The notes beneath the pieces were generated by a model, which saw only the letters and a list, made by a program, of their open reading frames with translations, searched no databases and had not been told where the DNA came from. 64,000 nt of DNA. It comes from Arsukibacterium perlucidum DSM 18276. Lineage in GTDB: Bacteria > Pseudomonadota > Gammaproteobacteria > Enterobacterales > Alteromonadaceae. The stretch spans positions 62,001 to 126,000 of the forward strand of contig NZ_KB907703.1 of NCBI RefSeq assembly GCF_000382165.1, written 5' to 3'. The position numbers and the translations under genes are program-made. How positions within the stretch are numbered: the stretch's first letter is position 1; the number at the start of each line of letters is the position of its first letter. This document shows, one piece after another, positions 26,406-36,471 of this stretch.

Positions 26406-27290
26406 TTAAGGCCTGGCCATTTGCAATACCACCCGGCGGTTAGTCGCCCGCCCCAGACTGGTTTGATTTGAGGCCACGTGACGTCGCTCACCAAAACCAT
26501 CTACCCGCACTTTATCGTTTGCAACTCCCGCCTCTGCTAAAAACTGCTTAATTTTTTCTGCCCGCTTCACTGATAACTGCTCGTTCATCCAGCGCCCACC
26601 ATAACTATCGGTATAACCCTGTAATTCAATAGTTTCAATCTGCGGGTCATGCTGCAAATACTCAGCAATCTGTCGCAACCGCCGTTGTGACTCACGTGTC
26701 AGCTTGTCACTACCAGATTCATAACTTAATACTGTAAAAGCAATATCTTCAAAGCTGTAAGACAGTAAACCGGCAACGCATTCATTGAAGGCATAATAGC
26801 CGGGCGGAAACTGCACCGGGTTAAGCCTGGCAGCAACCTGATCATAGGGGCTGTGCCAATCTTCGTAATAAAATGTAGGGCTAAACCCCTGCTCCAGCTC
26901 CGTCAGCAACGTCCAGGCGGTCTTTTTCGGCAATTCACCATTAAATTGTTTTAATAATGTCATGCTAGCCAGGTTCTTACCGGGTTCACCCGGGCGCCAG
27001 GCCGGGGGCAAAGATAAGACTTCCGCCAAACTGTAGGCATCAGGTAGCCTGAGCATTTTCAGTTCAAAATTTAAATTAAGCGCCTTGCTGGCCTTGCTTT
27101 GAAATACCGCATTGCCAAAATTTGGAATAGTGTGTTCCAGCTGACAGAGCAGTGGCGTTTTTGCCGTTAACTGCCACTCTGACTGTTCAATACTGGCAGA
27201 ATATTGACGCAACTGCTTAGTAACAGCATAACTGTTGCCACTCACTAGTGCATGCGCTAATGATATGAATATCAAAGCATATTTATTCAT
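26406..27290 (-). CDS. motY: Sodium-type flagellar motor protein MotY
   Basis: T-ring component that docks the PomAB stator around the basal body in polar, sodium-driven flagella; periplasmic with peptidoglycan binding. 294 residues: signal peptide (1-22), MotY N-terminal domain (about 25-160, SIEQSEWQLTAKTPLLCQLEHTIP split across its start), then an OmpA-like domain (about 175-290, IELQGYTDSYGG, LSVKRAEKIKQFL, RRVVLQM). Divergent from rnt, the same pairing seen in Vibrio and Shewanella. This implies a polar Na-driven flagellum encoded elsewhere. Confidence 0.9.
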   Translation of the reverse strand: MNKYALIFISLAHALVSGNSYAVTKQLRQYSASIEQSEWQLTAKTPLLCQLEHTIPNFGNAVFQSKASKALNLNFELKMLRLPDAYSLAEVLSLPPAWRPGEPGKNLASMTLLKQFNGELPKKTAWTLLTELEQGFSPTFYYEDWHSPYDQVAARLNPVQFPPGYYAFNECVAGLLSYSFEDIAFTVLSYESGSDKLTRESQRRLRQIAEYLQHDPQIETIELQGYTDSYGGRWMNEQLSVKRAEKIKQFLAEAGVANDKVRVDGFGERRHVASNQTSLGRATNRRVVLQMARP

Positions 27291-27458
27291 TTACTCTACC
27301 CTGTCACAAAATCACAAATTATTTAGTCCGCTTAGCCTACAGTGAACCAGCTTAAGTAACCAAACCACTAATGATTAATAAGCAAACACTGTGCCGAATA
27401 CAAGACGCTGGCTTTTTTTTTTGGCATAATGCGCTCTGCTTTTTTTAATGGTTGGCTT

Positions 27459-28112
27459 ATGACAGAAAAAACCTCTCTGCTCGCTCAACGGTTTCGTGGC
27501 TACTATCCGGTAGTTATCGACGTTGAAACCGCTGGCTTTAATGCTCAGACTGATGCGTTGCTGGAAATTGCGGTAAACCTGTTGCAAATGGATGACGACG
27601 GTAAGCTAATCCCGGGGGAAACTCTGCATTTCCATGTAGAGCCATTTGCCGGCGCAAACCTGGATGCCAGTTCGCTGGCCTTTAATGGTATTGACCCCTT
27701 TAACCCGCTACGTGGCGCAGTGCCAGAGCGGGAAGCATTAACTGAAATTTGTAAAGCGGTTCGCAAAGCGCAAAAAGCTGCCGGCTGTCAGCGTACAGTC
27801 ATTGTTGCCCACAATTCAGCGTTCGACCAGGGCTTTGTCAATGCGGCTATTGCCCGCACCAATTATAAACGCTCACCTTTCCACGCTTTCGTTTCTTTTG
27901 ATACTACCAGTCTGGCGGCATTAGCGTTAGGCCAGACAGTGCTTGCTAAAGCCTGTCAGCAGGCCGGCATTGCCTTTGACAATAAAGAAGCGCACAGCGC
28001 GCTGTATGATACTGAACGCACGGCAGAGTTGTTTTGCTATATCGTTAACAAGTGGCAGCAATTAGGCGGTTGGCCGCTGCCCGAAGCTGACGACGCTGAC
28101 AACGTCGAATAA
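27459..28112 (+). CDS. rnt: Ribonuclease T
   Basis: DEDDh 3'-5' exonuclease that trims tRNA and other stable RNA 3' ends. 217 residues from the ATG at 27459 ([19 protein letters not shown]). Catalytic residues are visible in [22 protein letters not shown] and [11 protein letters not shown]. The frame opens at 27429 but that extension is not family-like. Divergent from motY; terminator immediately downstream. Confidence 0.96.
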   Translation: MTEKTSLLAQRFRGYYPVVIDVETAGFNAQTDALLEIAVNLLQMDDDGKLIPGETLHFHVEPFAGANLDASSLAFNGIDPFNPLRGAVPEREALTEICKAVRKAQKAAGCQRTVIVAHNSAFDQGFVNAAIARTNYKRSPFHAFVSFDTTSLAALALGQTVLAKACQQAGIAFDNKEAHSALYDTERTAELFCYIVNKWQQLGGWPLPEADDADNVE

Positions 28113-28120
28113 GCCGCAAT

Positions 28121-28149
28121 AAAAACAGGGAGCTTAGCTCCCTGTTTTT
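28121..28149. terminator. Bidirectional terminator between rnt and grxD
   Basis: 13-bp perfect stem AAAAACAGGGAGC/GCTCCCTGTTTTT with a 3-nt loop, 8 bp after rnt and 25 bp from the convergent grxD stop. Confidence 0.92.
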
Positions 28150-28174
28150 ATATTAACTGTCTGCAATCTGCAGA

Positions 28175-28525
28175 TTACTCAGCGTCAGTCGTTGCGTCAG
28201 TACTTGTGGTTTTTGCCGCAGCTTCTTTAATTAATGGTTGTAACTCGCCGCGCTGGAACATTTCCAGAATAATATCGCAGCCACCAATTAATTCGCCATC
28301 AACCCATAATTGCGGAAAGGTAGGCCAATTAGCATACTTAGGTAACTCAGCGCGAATATCAGGATTCTGTAAAATATCAACGAAAGCAAATTGCTCTCCA
28401 CAGGCAATCAGAGCTTGTGAGGCCTGAGCAGAAAAACCACAACTGGGGAATTTAGGCGAGCCTTTCATAAATAACAGAATAGGATTTTCAGCAATTTGCT
28501 GCTTAATTTTATCTAACGTCTCCAT
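28175..28525 (-). CDS. grxD: Monothiol glutaredoxin GrxD
   Basis: CGFS-type monothiol glutaredoxin involved in Fe-S cluster delivery. 116 residues; ATG at 28525 with GAGGTGAAA ahead (an in-frame GTG two codons upstream is less likely). The active site CGFS lies in SPKFPSCGFSAQA near residue 30, with WPTFPQLWVDGELIGGCDI. Divergent from sodB. Confidence 0.96.
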   Translation of the reverse strand: METLDKIKQQIAENPILLFMKGSPKFPSCGFSAQASQALIACGEQFAFVDILQNPDIRAELPKYANWPTFPQLWVDGELIGGCDIILEMFQRGELQPLIKEAAAKTTSTDATTDAE

Positions 28526-28769
28526 TTTCACCTCGACAGAAACTTAATGATTAACGCCATTTTACCTTTATCTTTGTCCGCTGACACTTGAGTTCAGAAA
28601 AAAAAACCCAATATCCGATAGAACAATCGAATAATCGCTGGTTGTGTTAACAAACCAGTACAGCTTACAAAACGTAAAAAAATGACACCGCTTAAAACTT
28701 GAGTAATTTAGTCAGGTTTTGTAGTCTACGCGATGCAGACATCTTTAACAACGATAACGGAGCACAACA

Positions 28770-29354
28770 ATGGCCTTTGAATTACCAGCATTACCCTATC
28801 CAAAAGACGCTTTAGCCCCGCATATTTCAGCAGAAACATTGGAATACCATTATGGCAAGCATCACAATACCTACGTGGTAAAACTTAACGGTTTAATTGA
28901 AGGTACGCCGTTTGCCAGCAAGTCACTGGAAGATATTATCCGTAGTTCTGAGGGTGGCGTATTCAATAACGCAGCTCAGGTATGGAACCACACTTTTTAC
29001 TGGCATTGTTTATCACCTAATGGTGGCGGTGAACCAACTGGCGCACTGGCCGATGCCATTAATGCCAAGTGGGGTTCGTTTGCTGAGTTCAAGAAAGCGT
29101 TTAACGATAAAGCAGTCAACAACTTTGGTTCAAGCTGGACCTGGTTAGTTAAAACAGCTGATGGCAGCCTGGATATTGTTAACACCAGCAACGCAGCAAC
29201 ACCGGTGCAGGATGCAGCAGTAACCCCAGTTCTGACCGTAGATTTATGGGAACATGCTTACTACATCGATTATCGCAATGCTCGCCCAACCTACCTGGAT
29301 GCATTCTGGGCACTGGTTAACTGGCAGTTTGCTGCTGATAATTTCGCTAAGTAA
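28770..29354 (+). CDS. sodB: Iron superoxide dismutase
   Basis: Cytoplasmic dismutation of superoxide. 194 residues. Metal ligands: His near residue 27 ([11 protein letters not shown]), His74 (QVWNHTFYW), and Asp/His in [11 protein letters not shown]. The [13 protein letters not shown] and SPNGGG pattern is of the Fe type. GATAACGGAGCACAAC precedes the ATG. Monocistronic, with a terminator downstream. Confidence 0.97.
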   Translation: MAFELPALPYPKDALAPHISAETLEYHYGKHHNTYVVKLNGLIEGTPFASKSLEDIIRSSEGGVFNNAAQVWNHTFYWHCLSPNGGGEPTGALADAINAKWGSFAEFKKAFNDKAVNNFGSSWTWLVKTADGSLDIVNTSNAATPVQDAAVTPVLTVDLWEHAYYIDYRNARPTYLDAFWALVNWQFAADNFAK

Positions 29355-29374
29355 TATCGTTAGCTGACACTCTG

Positions 29375-29400
29375 ATACCCGGCACTTGCCGGGTATTTTT
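29375..29400 (+). terminator. Terminator of sodB
   Basis: Stem ATACCCGGC/GCCGGGTAT around ACTT, then a run of T, 21 bp after the sodB stop. Confidence 0.92.
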
Positions 29401-29608
29401 TTGGGTTTGTTGCGGCTAATTTCGTTTTTAGATTCTTTCTCTTTTCTGCACTAAACCCGGCACGTCTGCGTTACGTATTAAAGAAACTGTAAATAAAAAA
29501 TATGATTATTTTCGGTGAATTAGACAGGCAAAGATGATTTTTACTGTCTAACCTTAACAGTAACAGCAGCAAGATCAGGTTTCCCACGAGCAATGGCTGG
29601 AGGTGCGT

Positions 29609-31531
29609 ATGAGCATTTTTGAGCACTACAAATCACGATATGAGGCCACCCGAGAAGAAGAATTTAGCATTCAGGAGTATCTGGCACTTTGTAAACAAGA
29701 CAAGAGTTGTTATGCCACCGCGGCTGAGCGATTATTATTGGCTATTGGTGAACCGGAACTGATTGATACCGCCCAGGATCCGCAGTTAAGCAGGTTGTTT
29801 TCCAACAGGGTTATCGCCCGTTATCCCGCTTTTTCCGAGTTCTACGGTATGGAAGACGCCATTGAACAAATAGTTTCCTATTTAAAACATTCGGCGCAGG
29901 GGTTGGAAGAGCGCAAGCAAATTTTATACTTATTAGGTCCGGTTGGGGGTGGCAAGTCATCACTGGCCGAAAAACTTAAGCATCTGATGCAGCAAGTACC
30001 TATCTATTATTTAAAGGGTTCTCCGGTATATGATCATCCCCTGTCGTTGTTTGATGCCAGTGAAGACGGCCGCTTAATTCAGCAGGAATATGGCATTCCA
30101 CCACGTTATTTACGTAATATTCTGTCGCCCTGGGCGACCAAGCGACTACATGAATATAACGGTGACATCAGCCAGTTCCGGGTTGTTAAAAAATATCCGT
30201 CAATTCTCGATCAGATTGCCATTGCTAAAACCGAGCCGGGTGATGAAAATAATCAGGATATTGCCGCATTAGTTGGCAAAGTTGATATTCGCAAGTTAGA
30301 GCATTTTGCCCAGAACGACCCCGATGCTTACAGTTATTCCGGCGCACTATGCCGGGCTAATCAGGGGCTGATGGAATTTGTCGAAATGTTCAAGGCTCCA
30401 ATCAAGGTGCTGCACCCGCTACTGACTGCCACACAGGAAGGCAACTACAATGGTACCGAAGGCCTGGCCGCTCTGCCATTTGATGGCATTATTTTAGCGC
30501 ACAGCAACGAGTCAGAATGGCAGACTTTTCGGAACAACAAAAACAACGAAGCCTTTCTCGACCGGGTGTATATTGTTAAAGTGCCTTATTGCCTGCGGGT
30601 CAGCGAAGAGAAAAAAATCTATCAGAAATTACTGGAACACAGTGAGTTAAACGCTGCGCCCTGTGCACCGGGCACCTTAAGTTCACTGGCCCAATTTGCC
30701 GTATTATCACGATTGAAACAGCCTGAAAACTCCAGCATCTATTCAAAAATGCGGGTGTACGATGGTGAAAGCTTAAAAGATACCGACCCTAAGGCAAAAT
30801 CCTACCAGGAATATCGCGATTATGCCGGAGTGGACGAAGGCATGACCGGTTTGTCTACCCGCTTTGCCTTTAAAATACTGTCGCGGGTATTTAATTTCGA
30901 CAGCACTGAGGTGGCAGCTAATCCGGTCCATTTGTTTTATGTGCTGGAGCAACAAATAGAGCGCGAGCAATTTGCTGCTGATGTTGCTGAGCGCTATCTG
31001 GAACACCTGAAAGGTTACCTGACCCCCAAATATATCGAGTTTATTGGTAAGGAAATTCAAACCGCCTACCTGGAGTCGTACTCTGAGTATGGCCAGAATA
31101 TCTTCGACCGCTATGTCATTTATGCCGACTTCTGGATCCAGGATCAGGAATACCGGGACCCGGAAACCGGTCAGTTGTTTGACCGGGCAGCGCTGAATGC
31201 CGAACTTGAGAAAATTGAGAAGCCGGCCGGGATCAGCAACCCGAAGGATTTTCGCAACGAAATCGTTAATTTTGTACTGCGGGCTAAAGCGAAAAACAAT
31301 GGTAAAAACCCGTTATGGACCAGTTATGAAAAGCTGCGTACCGTAATTGAAAAGAAAATGTTCTCCAGCACAGAAGAGCTGCTACCGGTTATTTCTTTTA
31401 ATGCTAAGACTTCGACCGAGGATCAGAAAAAACACGATGATTTCGTCAACCGGATGATGGAAAAAGGCTACACCCGTAAGCAAGTCAGGCTGCTGTCGGA
31501 ATGGTATTTGCGGGTTCGCAAGTCACAATAA
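29609..31531 (+). CDS. prkA: PrkA/YeaG-family serine protein kinase (AAA-type)
   Basis: 640 residues from the ATG at 29609 (GGAGG five nt upstream); close to E. coli YeaG (644). N-terminal PrkA AAA domain with Walker [15 protein letters not shown] (about 110-123) and [12 protein letters not shown]-terminal PrkA kinase-like domain (about 400-630). In enterobacteria YeaG acts with YeaH in stationary-phase and nitrogen-stress survival. First gene of a tight operon with yeaH (13 bp) and spoVR (9 bp). The 254-bp upstream gap shows no promoter I can call with confidence. Confidence 0.94.
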   Translation: MSIFEHYKSRYEATREEEFSIQEYLALCKQDKSCYATAAERLLLAIGEPELIDTAQDPQLSRLFSNRVIARYPAFSEFYGMEDAIEQIVSYLKHSAQGLEERKQILYLLGPVGGGKSSLAEKLKHLMQQVPIYYLKGSPVYDHPLSLFDASEDGRLIQQEYGIPPRYLRNILSPWATKRLHEYNGDISQFRVVKKYPSILDQIAIAKTEPGDENNQDIAALVGKVDIRKLEHFAQNDPDAYSYSGALCRANQGLMEFVEMFKAPIKVLHPLLTATQEGNYNGTEGLAALPFDGIILAHSNESEWQTFRNNKNNEAFLDRVYIVKVPYCLRVSEEKKIYQKLLEHSELNAAPCAPGTLSSLAQFAVLSRLKQPENSSIYSKMRVYDGESLKDTDPKAKSYQEYRDYAGVDEGMTGLSTRFAFKILSRVFNFDSTEVAANPVHLFYVLEQQIEREQFAADVAERYLEHLKGYLTPKYIEFIGKEIQTAYLESYSEYGQNIFDRYVIYADFWIQDQEYRDPETGQLFDRAALNAELEKIEKPAGISNPKDFRNEIVNFVLRAKAKNNGKNPLWTSYEKLRTVIEKKMFSSTEELLPVISFNAKTSTEDQKKHDDFVNRMMEKGYTRKQVRLLSEWYLRVRKSQ

Positions 31532-31544
31532 CGCCGGAGGTAGT

Positions 31545-32810
31545 ATGGCGCACTTTATTGACCGTCGACTCAATGGCAAAAACAAAAGCGCTGTTAACCG
31601 GCAGCGCTTTATCCGGCGTTACAAACAGCAAATTAAAAAGGCAGTGGCCGACGCTATCAGTGAACGCAGTGTTACTGATATTAGCAGCGGCGAAAATGTG
31701 ACTATTCCTAATAAAGATATTTCCGAACCTTTTTTTCATCAGGGTAAGGGGGGGCGGCGGCAAATTATTCATCCTGGCAACGACCAGTTCAGTGAAGGAG
31801 ACCGTATTCCAAGGCCACAAGGGGGAGCTGGTGGCAGTGGTCAGGGCGATGCCAGCGCAGATGGCGAAGGTAGCGATGATTTTGTGTTCTCTATTTCTAA
31901 AGATGAATATCTCGACTTACTGTTTGAAGATTTGGCCCTGCCAAACTTACAAAAAAACCAACTGGATAAATTAGTACAATATAAGAATGTCAGGGCCGGT
32001 TACCGTGCCGAAGGCGTACCCAGTAATATTGACATAGTGCGTTCGCTGCGCGGCTCGCTGGCCAGACGCGTCGCCATGACAGCAGGTAAAAAACGAACTC
32101 TGGCTGAGCTTGAACAGCAGTTGCAAACACTGGAGCTTGAGCCGGTGCCCGATCAGCAACAACGGCTGCAGCTGCTTGAACAAATCGCAGCCCTTAAAGC
32201 CAGCATTGCCGCGGTACCTTTTATTGACAGTTTTGATTTGCGCTTTCGCAACTATCAGAAAAAACCCGAGCCTACCAGCAAAGCCGTGATGTTTTGTCTG
32301 ATGGATGTCTCAGGCTCAATGGATCAACCCACCAAAGATATGGCAAAACGCTTTTATATCTTGCTGTATTTATTTTTAAGCCGCAGCTATAAGAACGTCG
32401 AAGTCGTCTACATCCGCCATCATACGCAGGCCAAAGAGGTTGACGAGCAGGAATTTTTTTACTCCCAGGAAACAGGTGGCACTATTGTCTCATCAGCGTT
32501 AAAACTGATGCATGAGATTATCCTTGACCGCTACGACCCGGCCCAGTGGAATATCTATGCCGCCCAGGCGTCTGATGGTGATAACTGGACTGACGACAGT
32601 GCCCCCTGCGCCGCCTTGCTGGCGAATAAACTGCTACCGCTGGTTCGCTACTACGCCTATATAGAGATTACTCCGAGGGCACATCAAAGCCTGTGGCACG
32701 AGTATGAAAAACTGTTGGCACAGCACGACAATATGGCAATTGAACATATTAGAGAGCTGGCTGACATATATCCGGTATTCCGCCAGCTTTTTAAAAAGCA
32801 GGCAGCCTGA
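31545..32810 (+). CDS. yeaH: YeaH/YhbH family protein (DUF444, VWA-like)
   Basis: 421 residues. Typical N-terminus with Arg/Lys-rich [20 protein letters not shown], a Gly-rich linker near 80-105, and a von Willebrand A-like C-terminal domain containing a MIDAS-type DVSGSM motif ([16 protein letters not shown]). A partner of PrkA in many bacteria; biochemical role unclear. Sits between prkA and spoVR. Confidence 0.93.
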   Translation: MAHFIDRRLNGKNKSAVNRQRFIRRYKQQIKKAVADAISERSVTDISSGENVTIPNKDISEPFFHQGKGGRRQIIHPGNDQFSEGDRIPRPQGGAGGSGQGDASADGEGSDDFVFSISKDEYLDLLFEDLALPNLQKNQLDKLVQYKNVRAGYRAEGVPSNIDIVRSLRGSLARRVAMTAGKKRTLAELEQQLQTLELEPVPDQQQRLQLLEQIAALKASIAAVPFIDSFDLRFRNYQKKPEPTSKAVMFCLMDVSGSMDQPTKDMAKRFYILLYLFLSRSYKNVEVVYIRHHTQAKEVDEQEFFYSQETGGTIVSSALKLMHEIILDRYDPAQWNIYAAQASDGDNWTDDSAPCAALLANKLLPLVRYYAYIEITPRAHQSLWHEYEKLLAQHDNMAIEHIRELADIYPVFRQLFKKQAA

Positions 32811-32819
32811 GGAGATCAT

Positions 32820-34340
32820 ATGGTAAAAGCAAAAGCACAGCCGCAATGCCTGGCCGATGGTCCCGACTGGACTTTCGATTTGCTGGAGGAGTATCACCAG
32901 GAAATTGCCCGGGTAGCGGCTTTTTATCAGCTGGACACCTACCCGAATCAAATTGAAGTGATTACCGCAGAGCAAATGATGGATGCCTACTCGAGCGTCG
33001 GCATGCCGCTGGGTTATCATCATTGGTCGTATGGTAAAAAATTCATTCAGACTGAACAAAATTATAAACGCGGCTACATGGGGCTGGCTTATGAAATTGT
33101 TATCAACTCCAACCCTTGCATTGCTTACCTGATGGAAGAAAATACCATTACTATGCAGGCACTGGTTATGGCCCATGCCAGTTATGGTCATAATTCATTT
33201 TTTAAAAACAATTATTTATTCAAAACGTGGACTGATGCCGGCTCAATAATTGATTATCTGGTTTTCGCCAAAAACTATATTAACCAGTGCGAGGAAAAAT
33301 ACGGCATCACAGAAGTTGAAGATATGCTCGACTCTTGCCATGCCCTGATGAACTATGGAGTGGACCGTTATAAACGACCACAAAAAATATCGCTGGAAAT
33401 CGAGCAGAAACGCCAGGAAGAACGGGAGGCCTACCTGCAAAGCCAGGTAAATGATTTGTGGCGGACTATTCCTTTAAAAGCAACCACTGAAGAGCAAGGC
33501 TTAGTTCGTTTCCCAGCCGAACCTCAGGAAAACCTGCTGTATTTTATCGAAAAAAACGCTCCCTTGCTTAAGTCATGGCAACGTGAAATAGTCCGGATTG
33601 TCAGGAAGATCTCCCAGTATTTTTACCCACAGAAACAAACTCAGGTAATGAATGAGGGCTGGGCAACGTTCTGGCATTACACTATTTTGCAACACCTGTA
33701 CGATGAGGGTAAAGTCAGCGACCGCTTTATGCTGGAAGTACTGCATAGTCACACCAACGTCGTAGCACAGCCGGAATACAACAGTAAGTACTATTCAGGC
33801 ATTAACCCCTATGCGCTGGGCTTTGCCATGTTTACTGATCTGCGGCGCATTTGCGAACAGCCCACCGCCGAGGATAAAGAGTGGTTTCCTGATATTGCCG
33901 GCAGCGACTGGCTGCAAACTCTGCACTTTGCCATGCAAAACTTTAAAGATGAAAGTTTTATCAGCCAGTATTTGTCACCAAAGGTCATCCGCGATTTTCA
34001 TCTGTTTGCCATTGTTGATGACGATGAAGCAAACAGTCTGGAAGTCAGTGCCATTCACAATGCTGAAGGCTATCAGCGCATCCGGCAAATGTTGTCGGCT
34101 CAGTATAATTTAAGTCAGATTGAGCCAAATATTCAGGTGTACAGTGTCAATATCAATACCGACCGGGCGCTGACATTACGCTATATCCCGCAACAACGGG
34201 TGCCGTTAGCTAAAAATGCACCTGAAGTACTGAAACATTTACATCGCTTATGGGGGTTTGAAGTGATTTTAGAGCAACTCAATCAGGATGGTAGCAGTGA
34301 ATTACTGGCTCGCTGTCCACTGCCTGCGAAACAGGATTAA
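32820..34340 (+). CDS. SpoVR family protein (YcgB-like)
   Basis: 506 residues, full family length. SpoVR hallmarks: HHWSYGKKFIQTEQNYKRG, AYLMEENTITMQALVMAHA, HNSFFKNNYLFKTWTDA, NEGWATFWHYTI and NPYALGFAMF. Named for Bacillus spore cortex formation; in non-sporulating proteobacteria it belongs to the PrkA-YeaH-SpoVR stress module with unknown chemistry. Ribosome-binding site GAGGAGATCAT. Converges with a diguanylate cyclase gene 13 bp downstream, with no visible terminator between. Confidence 0.94.
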   Translation: MVKAKAQPQCLADGPDWTFDLLEEYHQEIARVAAFYQLDTYPNQIEVITAEQMMDAYSSVGMPLGYHHWSYGKKFIQTEQNYKRGYMGLAYEIVINSNPCIAYLMEENTITMQALVMAHASYGHNSFFKNNYLFKTWTDAGSIIDYLVFAKNYINQCEEKYGITEVEDMLDSCHALMNYGVDRYKRPQKISLEIEQKRQEEREAYLQSQVNDLWRTIPLKATTEEQGLVRFPAEPQENLLYFIEKNAPLLKSWQREIVRIVRKISQYFYPQKQTQVMNEGWATFWHYTILQHLYDEGKVSDRFMLEVLHSHTNVVAQPEYNSKYYSGINPYALGFAMFTDLRRICEQPTAEDKEWFPDIAGSDWLQTLHFAMQNFKDESFISQYLSPKVIRDFHLFAIVDDDEANSLEVSAIHNAEGYQRIRQMLSAQYNLSQIEPNIQVYSVNINTDRALTLRYIPQQRVPLAKNAPEVLKHLHRLWGFEVILEQLNQDGSSELLARCPLPAKQD

Positions 34341-34353
34341 CCATAAGCCAGAG

Positions 34354-35331
34354 TTATTCTAACTCAGGTTTATGGCAGGTTACTTTGTTTCTGCCATCCA
34401 CTTTCGACTGATATAAGGCTTTATCTGCGGCTTCAATCCAGTGCCGGTGTTCCTGCATACTGACATCACGCTCGGCCAGGCCCAGGCTGATCGTGACATT
34501 AAGAATGGTTTTATTATAATTTACTGTTAATGCCGCCACTTGTTGCCGAATACGTTCCGCCAGACACAGCGCCTGCTCCAGTGACGTATCAACCATCAAT
34601 ATAGCAAACTCTTCACCACCGTAACGACCAGCGAGATCGGTCGTTCGGATATTGGCTTTTATGACATCCGCAACTTTACGAATAACCACATCGCCGGCGG
34701 TATGGCCGTGAGTATCATTAACCCGCTTAAAGTGGTCAATATCACACATAAGTAAGGTGCTATGATGCCGATTATAACGTTGTAGCCGGTTAAACTCCTG
34801 AATAAGCGCATCTTCCCAATGACCCCGGGTGCTTAACTGAGTCAGGAAGTCGGTTTTCGATAACTGCTGCAAACGGCCATTCATCGACTCAAGCTCTGTG
34901 CGGCTTACCGCCGCATCTGTTACATCGTAAATAATGATGCACAGGTGGGTAACCTGACCACGGGTATCTGTTAGTGGAAAAATAGTACTGTTCTGGTACA
35001 TGTATTCAGCACTTCCGGTAATGGGCCGGTAGTTTTTAAACTTAAAAATATAAGGTCGTTGCTCCCAGATAGTAAAAGCACGGTTTTTAAGTAAAATTAC
35101 CGGGTCGCATTTGCGCCGCAACCATTCCTCATCAATTTCCGGAAATAAATCGAAGAGATAGCGTTCCCTGACATGTCTTGGTGTTAAGCCGCTATGGCTT
35201 TCCATAAAACCATTCCAGACCTGGATCCGGTAATCGCTGTTTAATACCACCAGTCCGACATCCACCGTCTGAAACATGTCCATCAACCAATGAACTTCAG
35301 AAACATCGAACTCGGCATTGGTTAAACTCAT
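34354..35331 (-). CDS. PAS-domain diguanylate cyclase
   Basis: 325 residues: PAS sensor (about 12-140, with VDVGLVVLNSDYRIQVWN), short coiled linker (143-158), and a GGDEF domain (about 160-320) with active site GGEEF at 238-242 and an allosteric I-site RTTD at 229-232, five residues ahead. It should make cyclic di-GMP and be product-inhibited. Starts 2 bp after the response-regulator gene, so the two likely act together. Cytosolic; no membrane segments. Confidence 0.92.
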   Translation of the reverse strand: MSLTNAEFDVSEVHWLMDMFQTVDVGLVVLNSDYRIQVWNGFMESHSGLTPRHVRERYLFDLFPEIDEEWLRRKCDPVILLKNRAFTIWEQRPYIFKFKNYRPITGSAEYMYQNSTIFPLTDTRGQVTHLCIIIYDVTDAAVSRTELESMNGRLQQLSKTDFLTQLSTRGHWEDALIQEFNRLQRYNRHHSTLLMCDIDHFKRVNDTHGHTAGDVVIRKVADVIKANIRTTDLAGRYGGEEFAILMVDTSLEQALCLAERIRQQVAALTVNYNKTILNVTISLGLAERDVSMQEHRHWIEAADKALYQSKVDGRNKVTCHKPELE

Positions 35332-35333
35332 GG

Positions 35334-36341
35334 CTATTCTTCCAGTAAAAAAGCAACTTTGTGCTTCATGGTTTTAACACTGTCTTCGGTAAACAACAGC
35401 AGTAAATCACAATTAATATTATAGTTTTCGATACCGTAACTAAGCTCTATCGCCAGAGTTTTGCGCCAGCGCCTGGCATTGGTTTTAATTAATTCGCTTA
35501 CCGGTGCATGCTGGCCAAGCACAACAGGATGGCCCTGACTAAAGCTCATATCCAATTGCTCTGCGATACCTTTCAATACCGCGCCAATAAGGATGTTCGC
35601 TACATCCATCAGCAATTCAAGCTCAGTTGACGGGGTTAATTCGCCCTGAAAATTAAGCAGGCTGGCAATGTCTTTAAAACTTGAATCAGTCAGGATCAAC
35701 AGCGCTTCGCCGGCAACCCCGCCACCAATAAAACCCTGACAAACTGCTGAGGTCGACGAATGCTGCTCTACTGACGCTAGCGCCATATGCAACTCACTGA
35801 CTTCAATAACGTTAACGTTGGGGATCGGCAGCTTTACGAACACATTCAGTAATCTTGCCAGTAAATCACCGGCCTGCCCCATCGCGACATTAGTGATTTC
35901 CTGAAACACATCCCGCATTTCGGCATTAAGCTCAGTGTCAGAACTGCGTCTACTCTGTGGCTGAGGCGCTACCGGCTGCCGTAAGCTAACATTTTGCAAA
36001 ATAACCTGCAGCTTAGCGGCATCTACAGGCTTACGAATAAAGTCAAGCGCACCCAGCTCCATAACCCTCTGATATGCTTCAGGTTGCACATCACCTGACA
36101 CCACCACAACGTTGACATTAAGCTGACGTTTCTTCAGCTCAGCCAGCACCTGATAGCCATCCATAATAGGCATATTTAAATCGAGAAACAGCCAGTCAAT
36201 CGACTCTTTTTCCAGAGTTGCCAGTGCATCAGCACCATGGCCGGCAAAATGAACGCTGCCCTGCCAGTCTTGTGGTAAGATTCGGGCAAGTTGCTTGCGT
36301 GCCAGATTAGAGTCATCACATATCAGTACTGCGGTGGTCAT
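35334..36341 (-). CDS. Response regulator with CheC/CheX-like phosphatase output domain
   Basis: 335 residues: receiver domain (1-115) with D9/D10, phospho-acceptor D54 (FLDLNMPIMDG), S82 and K104; linker; then a CheC-like domain (about 138-330) with the paired motifs E148-x-x-N151 (EITNVAMGQAGDLLA) and D246-x-x-N249 (DVANILIGAVL). CheC proteins dephosphorylate CheY-P, so this fusion may regulate its own or a partner receiver. The downstream diguanylate cyclase is 2 bp away, which suggests a cue-to-c-di-GMP unit. No histidine kinase is adjacent. Confidence 0.88.
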   Translation of the reverse strand: MTTAVLICDDSNLARKQLARILPQDWQGSVHFAGHGADALATLEKESIDWLFLDLNMPIMDGYQVLAELKKRQLNVNVVVVSGDVQPEAYQRVMELGALDFIRKPVDAAKLQVILQNVSLRQPVAPQPQSRRSSDTELNAEMRDVFQEITNVAMGQAGDLLARLLNVFVKLPIPNVNVIEVSELHMALASVEQHSSTSAVCQGFIGGGVAGEALLILTDSSFKDIASLLNFQGELTPSTELELLMDVANILIGAVLKGIAEQLDMSFSQGHPVVLGQHAPVSELIKTNARRWRKTLAIELSYGIENYNINCDLLLLFTEDSVKTMKHKVAFLLEE

Positions 36342-36471
36342 TGGGCACTCACTTTAATACGTCGTTTGTTTATAATAGACGCAAAATTGCTTTTGATAAC
36401 AGCAGTAGCAACAAATAAATTGCGTTATCGGTTTAAATACCATTAAATTCCAGATAATTAGGACATTCACT

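Noticed and set aside
29445-29475. Sigma-54 promoter upstream of prkA
   Set aside because: GGCAC occurs but the -12 GC is not at the right distance; the match is too weak to call.
31485-31820. 111-codon leftward frame across the prkA-yeaH junction
   Set aside because: Shadow of two well-supported genes on the other strand.
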